From Anas platyrhynchos (taxonomy: Eukaryota; Chordata; Aves; Anseriformes; Anatidae): 64,000 bases of DNA. The notes below the pieces were generated by a model. It saw only the letters and a program-made list of their open reading frames with translations. It had not been told where the DNA came from and searched no databases. Positions 15,001 to 25,200 of the stretch are shown piece after piece; position 1 is the first letter of the stretch, and each line of letters opens with the position of its first letter. Where the stretch lies: assembly GCF_047663525.1 (NCBI RefSeq), contig NC_092607.1, positions 4,683,001 to 4,747,000 on the forward strand, given 5' to 3'. Made by a program: the position numbers and the translations under genes.

Positions 15001-17024
15001 TGACAGAAATCACACTGCAACCCAAACTGGTCAGAACCTCACTCTACGCATGGGTATGAAAATTACAGAATCTTGTCTGGCACAATTTCATCATTTATCA
15101 TTTCCCTTTTGTGACATTTACTTCCTTGAAAAAAAAAAAAATCCAGGCTTCTGGTTTTAACACACACACAAACACAAAGCAGCACACATTCATCCTCACC
15201 GGTTGCTCATACGTGTCTGAACACACATTCAGAGGCACAAAATACAGAAACAAATGCTGCAACATCCCCGGTGTGCTGCACAGCACCCCAAACAGCTTTA
15301 CTGATGAGGCTAACTCAGGCAGGCAAGATCCTCTAATGAGCTGCTGGAGAATGAGGTCTTAATTGTAGATTTATTTAATTCAGAGGTGAGCACTTGTGCT
15401 GTATAAAGACAGCCTATCAGCATTCATGCATGAGCATTCACTAAGTGTGAATAGATAAATACAATTGTGTGCAAACCCATTTTTCTAAGTGCTGGAACAG
15501 GAAGCATTTGCTTAAACCATCGCCCAGCGCCAAGCAAAGGGGCTGGGCAGCAGGGAATGAAATGCTGCTCAGGGCTTCGCGCCGGGTGCTTGTACTCCAG
15601 CATGTCTCACCATCAGTCATTTCTGAAGCAACAGCGCCAAGACTTCCCAAAGCTCCCGTTATCGTCATGCATGCTCCCCGGCATCCAAACCAAACATGAA
15701 GTGAAAATAAATCAAGAGCAAAATGTTGAGGATAACATTAAAATAAATATCTATCCACTGGAGGATACAATCTTCTGCCTGCTGCCTGGCATCCTTGCAT
15801 GATGCTGATGACAATCATAAGTTAATCACACAGATGATGAATTTATTCTTACGTCAATTCCTTTAGAAACAACAATGTTAAAGGTGCAGCAGTGCTGATT
15901 TGCCCATGTATTCCTGCTGGCATCTGCACATCCTGGGATGAGCTCCCAGACAAAGGAGCATGCCGGCATTTTGAGGGATGCAACCATGACAGTCCATGTT
16001 AAAACACGCCTTAGTTACCAACTTTCATTATTTGCTGCTCAGATTCATGTATGGGTTCGGTCTCTGGCACAGCACGGACTGTGAAAAACATCTTTCATTT
16101 ATGAGTGAGCCGCTGGGGACGGATGAAGTGCTTACATCCACTGCATCCACTGCCTTGTGCCCTCCCTACCCACACAGCTGCTGTGCTGCCCTCCACTCCC
16201 GGCACCTTCTCCAGCACCCGGTGCCCTTCCTTTCCCATTCAATCCAATTTCTTTCCTGCTTTTCCTTACCCAACAGCCCTCTTTTTGAAGCTCGGTCTCA
16301 TTTTATGGACACTGCCAACTCTTTGAGGCCAGAAACGTCTTTACAAAGCAGACAAAAACCACCGCACCCGCTCTGAGAGGCTTCTGCACTTACATGTACG
16401 TCAGGATCCACTTCACTCTCGTTTAAAGGGACTGATTGCCCCGCTCCCCAGCCCTGAAGGCTCAGCACCCCTCAGCCCAACCACCCTGAGAGCCGGCCGC
16501 GATGTCCGGCAGCAAACCCAGCTCCTCCCTGGAGGCAGCCAGCACCAGGCGGCTGATGCTGAAGCCGTTCTTTGGCAAATCTACCCCGATTTCGATACCG
16601 ATGGGAAGAGAGAGCATGTTTCATCACCACGAAACACCTTCCCTCCTAACCTCCGCGGGCACACGCTCCCTGATGGGTACTGGTGGCCATCCCAGCGCCG
16701 GGCACACCGCGGCTGCTGGACCACCTCTGGGCAGCCGCTCCTTGTGGCTGGGGAGCCGAAGGGGACCACAAAAGGAGCCCACAGATGGGGACCACTGACA
16801 CCCCCAGCCCTCACCTTGGGCCAGGGCAAGCACCAGCACCCCACAGCCCCCAGCTCCCCCGCCAGCCCCCGACCCCTGGGAGCGCAGCCTCCTCGCTACC
16901 TGCTCCCAGCACAGCGGTGGCCGGGCAGGCACCGTCCCCTCAGCCCCCCACAGCCCCTCCCCAGCCCCTTTCGGCTCCTTCCCCCCACCCAGCCCCGAGC
17001 CCGCACCGCTCCCTCTCCCCCTAC
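1..17024 (-). other. Probable RIMS4 intron 1 (partial), no exon recognised
   Basis: This stretch lies downstream of the first RIMS4 coding exon on the minus strand and is read as the first intron, cut by the window edge. I looked on the minus strand for the rest of RIM4 (the acidic linker and the C2 domain) and recognised none, so the next exon should lie left of position 1. The sequence is ordinary non-coding DNA with short simple repeats: a CA run near 1029, A-runs near 8205 and 8281, and a T23 run at 14979. GC-richer patches lie at 6450-7100, 9800-10200, 10600-11000 and 12250-13400. The open frames there are short, overlap on both strands and match no family I know. An unrecognised lncRNA or regulatory element cannot be excluded. 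Confidence 0.6.
14979..15001. repeat. Poly(T) tract, 23 nt
   Basis: This is an uninterrupted run of 23 T inside the presumed RIMS4 intron. No target-site duplication or element body was recognised beside it, so it may be a bare mononucleotide repeat. Read on the minus strand it is an A-run. Confidence 0.9.
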
Positions 17025-17121
17025 CCGCGTCCTCCTCGTCGAAGCTGTTCATGCAGGGGAAATAAATGGCCAGGGCCTCGAAGGAGGCGGAGAGGCTGAG
17101 GCGGCTCTGCGACCGCTCCAT
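17025..17121 (-). CDS. RIMS4: RIMS4 (RIM4 gamma) first coding exon
   Basis: RIMS4 encodes RIM4 gamma, a short member of the RIM family that keeps only the C-terminal C2B domain. The family acts at presynaptic active zones and in neurite growth. On the minus strand the ATG is at 17121-17119 and the exon reads MERSQSRLSLSASFEALAI, then a segment ending in MNSFDEEDA. This matches the conserved N-terminus of RIMS4 as I remember it. The exon is 97 nt (32 codons plus one base) and ends at a GT donor at 17024-17023, inside the codon for the next glycine. The C2 domain is not in the window, so the gene is partial here. The frame stays open upstream to an earlier ATG at 17337, but family homology supports 17121 as the start. 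RIMS3 shares related N-terminal sequence. RIMS4 is preferred because it is the known neighbour of YWHAB. Confidence 0.9.
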
Positions 17122-17159
17122 GAACAGCCCGGAGCCGGGGGCACCGCCGGGGGCTTCCC

Positions 17160-17180
17160 CCGCCGCCGCCGCCGCCGCCG
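17160..17180 (-). repeat. CGG trinucleotide run, 7 copies, in the RIMS4 leader
   Basis: Seven uninterrupted CCG triplets on the plus strand read as CGG on the gene's sense strand, only 39 bp upstream of the RIMS4 start codon. In the frame of the coding exon the run encodes alanines. CGG runs in 5' leaders of neuronal genes are known for length polymorphism; no length variation can be seen from one sequence. Confidence 0.9.
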
Positions 17181-17285
17181 GTGGCTTGGCCAGCTTGGCC
17201 GCGCCATTCTTCACTCGGAGCACGGCCCGCGGCGTCTTGGCTGCGGCAGGGGCCTCGGCGAGGCGGTGCGGGGCGCTGCGGGGCC

Positions 17286-17335
17286 GAGCGGAGCGGTGCG
17301 GAGCGAAGCAGAGCGGAGCCGAGCGGTGCGGAGCC
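17286..17335. repeat. Imperfect GAGCG pentanucleotide array
   Basis: About ten diverged copies of a 5-bp GAGCG/GTGCG unit form a 50-bp array in the RIMS4 5' leader or promoter. On the minus strand, in the RIMS4 frame, it gives a repeating Ala-Pro-His-Arg-Ser pattern, which looks like translated repeat rather than a folded domain. Confidence 0.8.
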
Positions 17336-19511
17336 ACCTGCTGCCGCCCGCCGCTGCCGGCGCCGCCCCGCTCCGGGGCCGCGGCCCCGCCTCACGCCCG
17401 GCACCGGCGCCGCCAATGGCGGCCCTGAGGGGAGGGAAGGGAGGAGAAGGGGAAGGGAATGGAGGGGCCGAGCCCCGGCTCGCCGCCCTCCGGCCGGGCT
17501 CGTAGCGCAGCCCCCTGGCCCCTCTGGTTCGGGAGGGGAGCCCCGGGAGCGGGCTCGCCTCAGTGCGGTGCAGGGGGTGCCGCCATTGCGGTCCGGTGCC
17601 CGTCCCCCCACCCCCATAGAAAAATAAACACAAAAGTTAGAGTTTGAAGGTGTTTTTCTCACAAAGGTGGCCCCAAGGGTGGTCGTCACGCTGAGCCCTA
17701 CCGCCTCCATCTGCCCCGTACACGTTTCTGTTTTTATTGAAGGATATTTGTTGGCAGGTGGTGTGAGGTGCCGTGTGGGGATGGAGGAGGTGAAGGACAC
17801 CAGGAGCTGCCCCGTTCCCCAGCTCGGTGCCATAAACGGCTCGGGGCCCCATTTCTCCATGCTCTGCAGGGTTTTAGAACACAGGCTGGGCACATTGCTC
17901 CCAGGGGCACCGTGCCAGAGAGATAACAGCCAGGAGAAGACCTGGGGTGGCTGGCAGGAGGTCCCCCAGAGGAGGTGGACACAGCTCCCTCTTAGTGCTC
18001 TGACTTGAGACAGAGAATGGCATCGGTGGTTCCTGTAGACTAAAGGCCCAGCAGCAACGGGAAAATCCATACCTTTTTCTCCTGAAACATTTATTTTCAG
18101 AAATAATTGCTTCAGAAGAAAATTTCTGGGAAAAAGTTTCACTCATTACGTATCTCAGAAGTCCCTCTGCAGCCGTGGAGAAGTCTGTACCCAGCCTGGC
18201 CGTGGTGGCATTTAATGCCACGCGTTGGACTTCCTCGCCTCTCTTCCTCCCCCATCCCACGGGCCATAGGGCAGTGCCATCAGCATTCATCAGCAAACAT
18301 CTTCTTTCCCCCAGATAATTCTCTTTGGATACCAGTAAATAAATAAATCAACAAGAAAAAAATAAAAAACAAACACAATGTGGAGGTATCTGAGTTACCA
18401 GGCAGAGCTTGCTTAGCATTTAAACTGGTTCTGCAACACGCCATTTGATAGATGCTGCTGGGAATTTGGGGCACCACAGCAACAGAGTGAATTTTCAGCT
18501 CACCCCCAAAGGCTGGCTGCCTGGATTCCTCTGCTGGCAGGCCCCGTGAGGAATTACCAGTGCCGGCTCAGACGTGCCAGCTGAACACCGCTTGCTCTCA
18601 AGTGCCACAGACATCGCGACATCGCCTGTGCCCATTCTGGGGAAGGGCACCTGCCCTATCGTGATTTATTCACTTCCTATAGGCCTCGGATGGAGACATG
18701 GAGTATATTCGCTGACTGTAGCGCAGTGTGCCCAGCGAGGATGCTGTCATCTGGTGGCACAAAGGAAGACGTTCTCACATGCTTGTTCTGTCCACCCATC
18801 ACCGTAACGAGATGCCGTCCAACAGCAAACAACGTGACAGGCCTGGTCTTACAACAGACATATCAGAGCCCTATGTCTCCATCCAGGAATAAAGCACGGA
18901 GATAGCTGCTGTAAGTTGAGTGCTGCAGAACAAAAGCCTGAATTCAAAAAATACTTCTAAGTGCCAGAACCCAGCTGCAGAAAACCAGCAGACGACCAGG
19001 AAGGACACCCTGGGATCAGCTATGCCTAAGGCTTGGCTCAGCCCCACTTAAGCTCTAAGGCTGTAACAGAGCTGAAGACCTCATACTTGCAAATATTGCT
19101 TTTCTTTTTTATTTCCATGAGCAGTAAGAAACATAAGAATTATAGTCCATAATAACACCTGTACTTTTCTCTCAAACAGCTAATAAATAAGCCCATGAAC
19201 AATCTTGCATCTACTGAAAATCCTCCCAGAGCTGCAGAGTGTTTGTGGCTGCCAGAGCAGTGCTGCTGCCTGGGGAAGGGAGCCAGGAGCCCCTAGCTCA
19301 GGGCAGGAACAACCTCACCAACCAGGCACGGTCCTGCACCAGGGGTAGCAGGGTGGCAATGGAAACGGGTCCTACCGATACATCAGCTCCAAAGCCAACC
19401 AAAGAAAGCCAAGAACCAGCTCAAGAACATATCTGGGGAAGACTCACCTCCAAGACAGAGGAACCCCAGGTTAAATGGACTGTCTGGTGGGGGTCCCAGG
19501 TAAGGCTCATC

Positions 19512-19563
19512 AGGGTAATTAAAGGTAAATAAGGGTAATAAGAGTAAATAAGGGTAATTAAGG
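19512..19563 (+). repeat. Short tandem array of a GGTAAT/AAATAAGGGT unit
   Basis: The motif AAATAAGGGTAAT recurs with small changes about three times in 52 bp (for example around 19526, 19544 and 19556), interleaved with GGTAATTAA copies. It is a small imperfect minisatellite in intergenic DNA with no gene nearby. Confidence 0.7.
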
Positions 19564-20278
19564 CACTCCCTGGCTTTGACATCCACAGTTTTTGTTACTG
19601 GTGATCCATCCAGAATAGTGAAGGTCATTTGAGTATCAGAAGCCGAACTGAGTTTGCAAGGCTTACTGAGAGAAAATATATTTCTTAATCCAAAAACTAA
19701 TCAAAGTTTGTTCTGAAATAACATCAATTCCTTCATCAAACCTTGGCTGGGCAGGCAGTAAAGCAGCAGGAACAGAATGAACTTACTGCAGACAACGGTG
19801 ACTCCAGGTCTGAGTTCTGAAAGGCAGAAACATCAGTGAGGAATGTATTACCATATGTTTAGGAGAGGTTTCAATAGCACCAATCAAGGCATTACCGCCG
19901 CTATCGGGACAAATCCAAGTGCATTAAAGCTGTTAGACAGCTCCTGTCTACCAGTCCTGGCAGTGCATTCGATCCGAGGAGCAAGGGACATCTGTGAATC
20001 AGAACTGCTTCCAGGTTCCCAGGCACAGGAGCTACCTAGAAGTGCTGAGAGCTGCTTTCTGTTTGTTCAAAGCAAGGGAGGAGAATTTTAAAGAAGGAAT
20101 AGCAATTTAGGCTTGACTTTATGCTGTGGCCACCTAAATGCCTGCAAATTCACTGCATTTTGAAAGCACAGTGATGGCAGAGGTAGCAGTGCCTAATGGA
20201 GGGAGCGTAGGCCTGTGGTTTGGATGACTGATCTCTGTACTCACCGCTGCCAAGTGATTTCCAATGCTTTTTTTCTGT

Positions 20279-20280
<2 letters not shown>

Positions 20281-20308
<28 letters not shown>
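20281..20308. repeat. Poly(T) tract, 28 nt
   Basis: This is an uninterrupted run of 28 T, the longest homopolymer in the window, in intergenic DNA. No transposon body or duplicated target site was recognised at either end. Confidence 0.9.
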
Positions 20309-20313
<5 letters not shown>

Positions 20314-21379
20314 CAGCTGTACACTGGGACTGAAGTGCTTTGAGATCTACATATCAGGTACCGAGGAGGAACATCTCCATCATCCAGATCACGGCTGTGC
20401 ACCTTTCTCCACTCTCCATCCCTCTGCCAGCCTCGTCTCCCTCTCCAGGCACAGTCCGAGCCCCTTGTGCCTGTGCAGCTTCTCAGCACCACTTCCTCCA
20501 AACTCCCTGGGGGAGCCCTGCCCTTTACGTTAGTTATGTCTCTCAATGCTCCTTTTGTGTGCTCTTTCCAGGCTCACACCCTGGTAAAAAACAGGGGTCT
20601 CTTTTACCATACCTGTGGTACCAGCTGTGCTCCAGTCCTTTCTTGCAACCTGCCACTACAGAGGGTTTTGAGCTGCGTGCCCTCAGCATCCTCCCTTAGC
20701 TTTGGCGTCATCTACCCCACATTTGCCTCTCATAGCAGGGGCCTGCCTAATTTGTGTACTGCAGGGCTCCTTGATTTCTGGCTGGTCCAAAGCTTCCTAA
20801 ACCAAAAACCTCTGCCTTAAAAGTGAGATGAAATGTATTGGCAGCTGGAATTCAGATGGACAGTTAAAGCTGCAATGCCCTCCAGATGCCTGGAGGAAAC
20901 AGTTTGCTTTGGTTGCTTGTTTCAGGGAAATAAGCAGTCAAACTGGAAAATGTTAGTCTGTAAGTGTTCTTCATCAGTCAGTGTGGACAGAGCGATCCTT
21001 GGGAGAAACAGAGGAGTGAGGAAAAGCAAGGAGGAAGACTTCTGCCATGCTGTAAATAAGTTGAGAGTCAACTGAGAACAAATAAACTCAAAGATTTACT
21101 ACCTCCAGAGTAGCCCGTCTGTGTCTGCACTAGTGGAAGTGGTTAATTGATTGTTTTCCCAGTGGAGCAGGCTCTGACTGATTGAACCATGGAAAGCTCT
21201 GATAGATTTTTCCTGCTTTCTCTTTCTCTTCCAGCTAGTCACGTAGCTTATATTTTTGTCGTGTGTCTTAGGTGTCTGGGTCAGCCTGGGAGATTATTTT
21301 TCATGTATTGGGGTAGGAGGATATGCTGCCTCCTTGTCCCCCTTGTACTCCTCTACTGTTCTGCATATGCCTGTTTGGG

Positions 21380-21396
21380 AAAAAAAAAAAAAAAAA
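21380..21396. repeat. Poly(A) tract, 17 nt
   Basis: Seventeen A followed by G and a further A7 in intergenic DNA. No attached retroposon body or polyadenylated gene was recognised upstream. Confidence 0.85.
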
Positions 21397-22025
21397 GAAA
21401 AAAACCCTCCCTGCTTTCTTTATAGTGCTCTCTCTGCCCTGTCTTGTTCAAAAGGGTTCCTGTGCTCGGAGCTCACAGTGGGGAGACAAACCCTGCTAGT
21501 GAGAACACGTCACATGCATAAATCTGCTCAGGACAAACAGCCCTAAGAGTAAGGAGGGCTGAGGAACTCCCTGCCTTGTCCTGCCCTTTCCTTTCCCAGG
21601 GCAAAGCCATTGCTGGTGCCTGGGCAGTGTGTGATCAGCGGTATGCAAAGGGCTCTGGCTCCCAAAAGCAGATGCAAAATGGATCACCCTGCTCTCCGGG
21701 GCTGTGACTGCTTCCCCCACCTGATGTGAGCTCCTCCTGGTCTTCCTGAGCAGCCTGGAGGGTAGGAGAGGAGATCGTGGGGAGTATGGGGACACAGAAA
21801 CAGGGACTAAACCCAGCAGAACGGCCTGGCATTGCCACCTCCTGTCTGGTGGCACTGCATCGACGTGGGATGACGCTGAGAGATACTGACTCACGGGCAA
21901 TTACACCGAGTACCACGGCTAGGCTGGATTTGGTTATTGTGCGTTTGTGTAACAATTCTCATTTTAACTTATCTGTTATTCTTCATTATTTGTGCTGAGA
22001 GGATATTGAAGACTGATGCCCCTGA

Positions 22026-22260
22026 GCCAGGCACAGTATAAATACATGGTGAAAGACTTTTTCTTCCCCAGGTGCTCACTGTCTACATAGTCTAGACAAA
22101 AACCAGAAGGCAGTATATTTTTTCTTATACGGTGCAGGGTATAAAGCATGGGAGTTTTACTTGGTTTGCCCAAGACCACAAGGAAAAGCTCTGCTGGAGC
22201 AGGGAATTGAATGCAGATTTCCTGCTTTGATCTCAAGCCTACCTTCATCTTTCCACTAAT
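22026..22260 (-). mobile_element. MIR-like ancient tRNA-derived SINE fossil (antisense)
   Basis: Read on the plus strand, the block resembles the reverse complement of MIR-type amniote SINEs. It has a CCAGGCACAGT start, a GTGCTCACTGTCTACATAGTC middle and a TTTGCCCAAGACCACAAGG stretch. It ends with GCAGGGAATTGAATGCAG and CTTTCCACTAA. The GGGAATTGAATGCAG part corresponds to the tRNA-derived B-box region that in the consensus reads GGGATTTGAACCCAG. The copy is strongly diverged, as expected for an insertion predating bird and mammal lineages. The consensus was recalled, not searched, so family assignment and edges are approximate. Such fossils are sometimes retained as enhancers. Confidence 0.55.
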
Positions 22261-25200
22261 ATAAACATTCTGATTTTCTGGCCTCAGCAAAATTACACTG
22301 TCCATGGGAAATTCTGCACATTGCCCAAGCAGCCAGACAGGCTTTTACAGCATCCTTTGCTGGCTGGGATCCAGGCGAGCCGAGAGTGCTCTGGTTTTGT
22401 GATAGCCCATCGACATCCCTGCCTTGCTGTGGCACAGCAAACGGTGCCGCCAGGAGCTAGCCAGCACAGCACGCTGTGTGCAGGGACCAGTTCACATTGC
22501 ACTGCCCTTCTTTAAACCCCCAGCCCCACCTAGAAGCAGATTTGTTTACAGTCTTGCTGCTCTTCCACCCTTCTCTCCTAATATCCTGTCTTAGTCATCT
22601 CTCTCTCTTTAGCTATCAAAACCAAGCCCACAAAGGTGCTAAACCAGTGGTGAGACAGAGCTGGGAGGGTGAGTAATGCGACGCTGAGCCATCAGCCTTA
22701 GGTCCCACGTTCCCTCTCCTTGCTATCCCTGCCTCTTCTCACATTTGTCTAGCCAGCCTTCTCCCAGGGGTTAGGAAAACTCGAGGCTTCACACTGGATT
22801 CTGCACTGTTATTACTGTTGGCATCTGCTAAATCCAGGCATCTTCAGGCCGTCCAGTGGCTTCCACCCCTTTGGAGCTGGAGTGTGTGAATGGGTTGGCT
22901 ACTGCCGTGGGACATGATTGAGCTGACCATCTTCTGCTTCGCCGTGCCTTCCCAAATGTTATTTGCTGGGTTTGTTTGGTTGTTGTTTTGTCTGCCTGTT
23001 TGCTTTATTTTACTTTGTTTTGTTTTGTTTAGGCAGCAAGGATGGAGAATGATGTTAAATCAGGCTGTTTCTTTTCTGAACAGCTCACTGTGGGCCCAGA
23101 CTGATGAAGTGCATGTAGTCCTCATTTGCAGACACGTGCTGTCTGTTGCGACACTCAGCAACAAGCAAAAGGAAAGAAGAAATATCTACATTGAGAAAAT
23201 ACTGCTAGGAGCAGGTACTTACGTATCTACTGCCCAGATTTATCATCAACACAAGGGGCTGTGCTATTCCCCAGCTCTCCAGGCTCGGAAATGCTAGGCA
23301 CAGTGAGGAGAAGCTTGGCAGAGCTGGGAGAAAGAGAATAGGAGATCAAAAGCAAGAAGACCAAAAATGCTGAGCTGCAAGAGGCACAAAGGGAGAAGGA
23401 AAAGACTGGAGAGTTTAACTAGTCAAAAGAAGTTGTGCAGCCATGGCAAAGTTCAAGACAGATAGAAAGAAATGGATTTGCAGCACATCCCTTGGCCAGG
23501 AGCAAACCTGGGACACTAAGTAGGAGCTGACATACTGGAACAGCCCATCTAGCTCCTTTTGAAAGCTTCATAAGAGGAAAACCAGCCTGGAAACCGGATC
23601 AACAATCGTTAAGTGCCCGTGTATTAAGGTAGCAGGCTGACTGGCCACAAATAAGAGAGCTGTGGCTCATGCAGATGTCTGTCTGTCCTCCATCTGTGTC
23701 AAAACAAAGAGGCTGCTTCTGAAAATCTGAACCACGGTGTCTGTGCTGTACAAAGCATCCTACGGAGCAGACATTTTGTGGCAAATATCGTGAGAGTTTG
23801 GGAGAGGGGGGTTAGCAGATTGTGGCTGAATGAAAGCAAGGAATTGTGCAGACACACTGCTTCCTTCCCTCCCTTCATTCATACCCGCTCGTGGCTTTGG
23901 CATTGTCACAAGCGGAGGCGATGCTGGGAATGACAGGTGGAATTTAGTGCATTTGAATTTTAATCAGCAATTATTGTAAAACACAATAATGCTTCAACTG
24001 GTGGGTAATTTAGCTCCAATTCCAAAAATATAGACTCATCCACTCTGGCTGTAAATTTCCAACCTCTTTCCTCCAAGCAAACTAGCATATAGAAATGTAT
24101 GAGTGATAACCAAGCAAAGTAATGATGGCTGGAGAATTAAGATGGCTCAGAGCTATGAAGACAAATTACATAGCAATAGTATGGCACCCATCCCAAGTCA
24201 TGCTTAGAAAGATTCAGGCTTTACTTCTCTCACCGGCTTTAAAAGGAGTGCGGTTGCACCCCATTCCCCTGTGCACACACGTAGGCATATGTTTGTGTGT
24301 GTGAAAGGCAAATACATGTTTAAATCCAGTTGAAACATCAAAATTCAGTGCCAAGACTGCGAAGCTCTTCTACGTGTGCAACTAGCAATTTCCTACGTGC
24401 AGGAAAACAGGAAGCTTCTCAGCCTTCCAGTATTAGCTTCTAAGCCTGAAAGTGTGAACCTGAGGTTTCTGGTTAGGATGAGCCGGCCCCAGGCACTGGG
24501 GTTTGGTAGCCCTCAGCACAGGACTCCTCCAGCCATGGCAGTGGGGCCAGCCCATGCCTTGGGCATCCTGAGGCACCGGGCCAGCTTGAAGTGGCTTGGC
24601 TAGCAGCAGCCCCCTGGCCAGGAGCCCAGCAAACCCAGGTGATGAGGCCACAGGAGCTCTGTGCAGCACCAAATTGAGGGCTTCTCCATGCTCCCTGGGG
24701 GCTAGCTGGGAGCTGATTTGCTTGGGCAGCTCTGCGGCATAAACACCCTCTTAAAGTAGGTACCTGTAAGGAGCTCGGTGGATGGTAATTTAATTTAGAT
24801 TTAATGTTATGAGCTGGGTCCTTTGGTTGCTGGAACAAATAACCAGGTGGACGAAGTGCTGCTCGCTGCAGCACGCCTCACCTCGGCATTTCTGCTCCCT
24901 CCGTGGGGGCCGCATGTTGGGCATCGTGGGCATGGCTGAAGTCGTTGGCTGTGGGACTGCCACGCACCCGTTCCCAGCCTGGTTTGGGTAATACAGCTTT
25001 TAAATGAGACTGCTGAGTCTGTAATAAGAAGAGGACAGAAATAATCCCGTGTGTGACTTCCCACAGATGGGCTTTAGTACTTGTAAAAGTTGTAGCAAAT
25101 GAATTTGCTCCGGGCTTTGGATAGACGGCGACAGATTTATAGAATGAGAGGTGATGCAACACAGCAGCTACTGCAAAGCTGCATTTGGAAGGCGCAGTCA

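Larger units (their letters stand above)
16840..17620. promoter_or_regulatory. CpG island and promoter region of RIMS4
   Basis: The sequence becomes very GC- and CpG-rich here and surrounds the first RIMS4 coding exon, which marks it as that gene's promoter island. On the plus strand a CCAAT pentamer sits at 17413-17417, directly joined to a GGCGGCC core, which on the minus strand reads as a YY1-like GCCGCCATTGG element. No TATA box is seen. A CpG-island promoter without TATA usually gives dispersed start sites, so the exact transcription start (probably about 17350-17600, minus strand) cannot be fixed from sequence. Island edges are estimated by eye. Confidence 0.75.

Noticed and set aside
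16502-16798. Plus-strand 98-codon frame with a good Kozak start (GCCGCGATGTCC)
   Set aside because: No recognisable homology or splice context. It lies at the island edge antisense to the RIMS4 intron; chance is likely.
17021-18142. Minus-strand 373-codon frame overlapping the RIMS4 exon
   Set aside because: It is in a different frame from the conserved MERSQSRLS exon and covers that exon out of frame. There is no domain, so it is a shadow of GC-rich leader sequence.
20185-20265. Possible second MIR-like SINE (GTGGTTTGGATG and GCCAAGTGATTT)
   Set aside because: The resemblance is limited to two short patches, too weak to call without a profile search.
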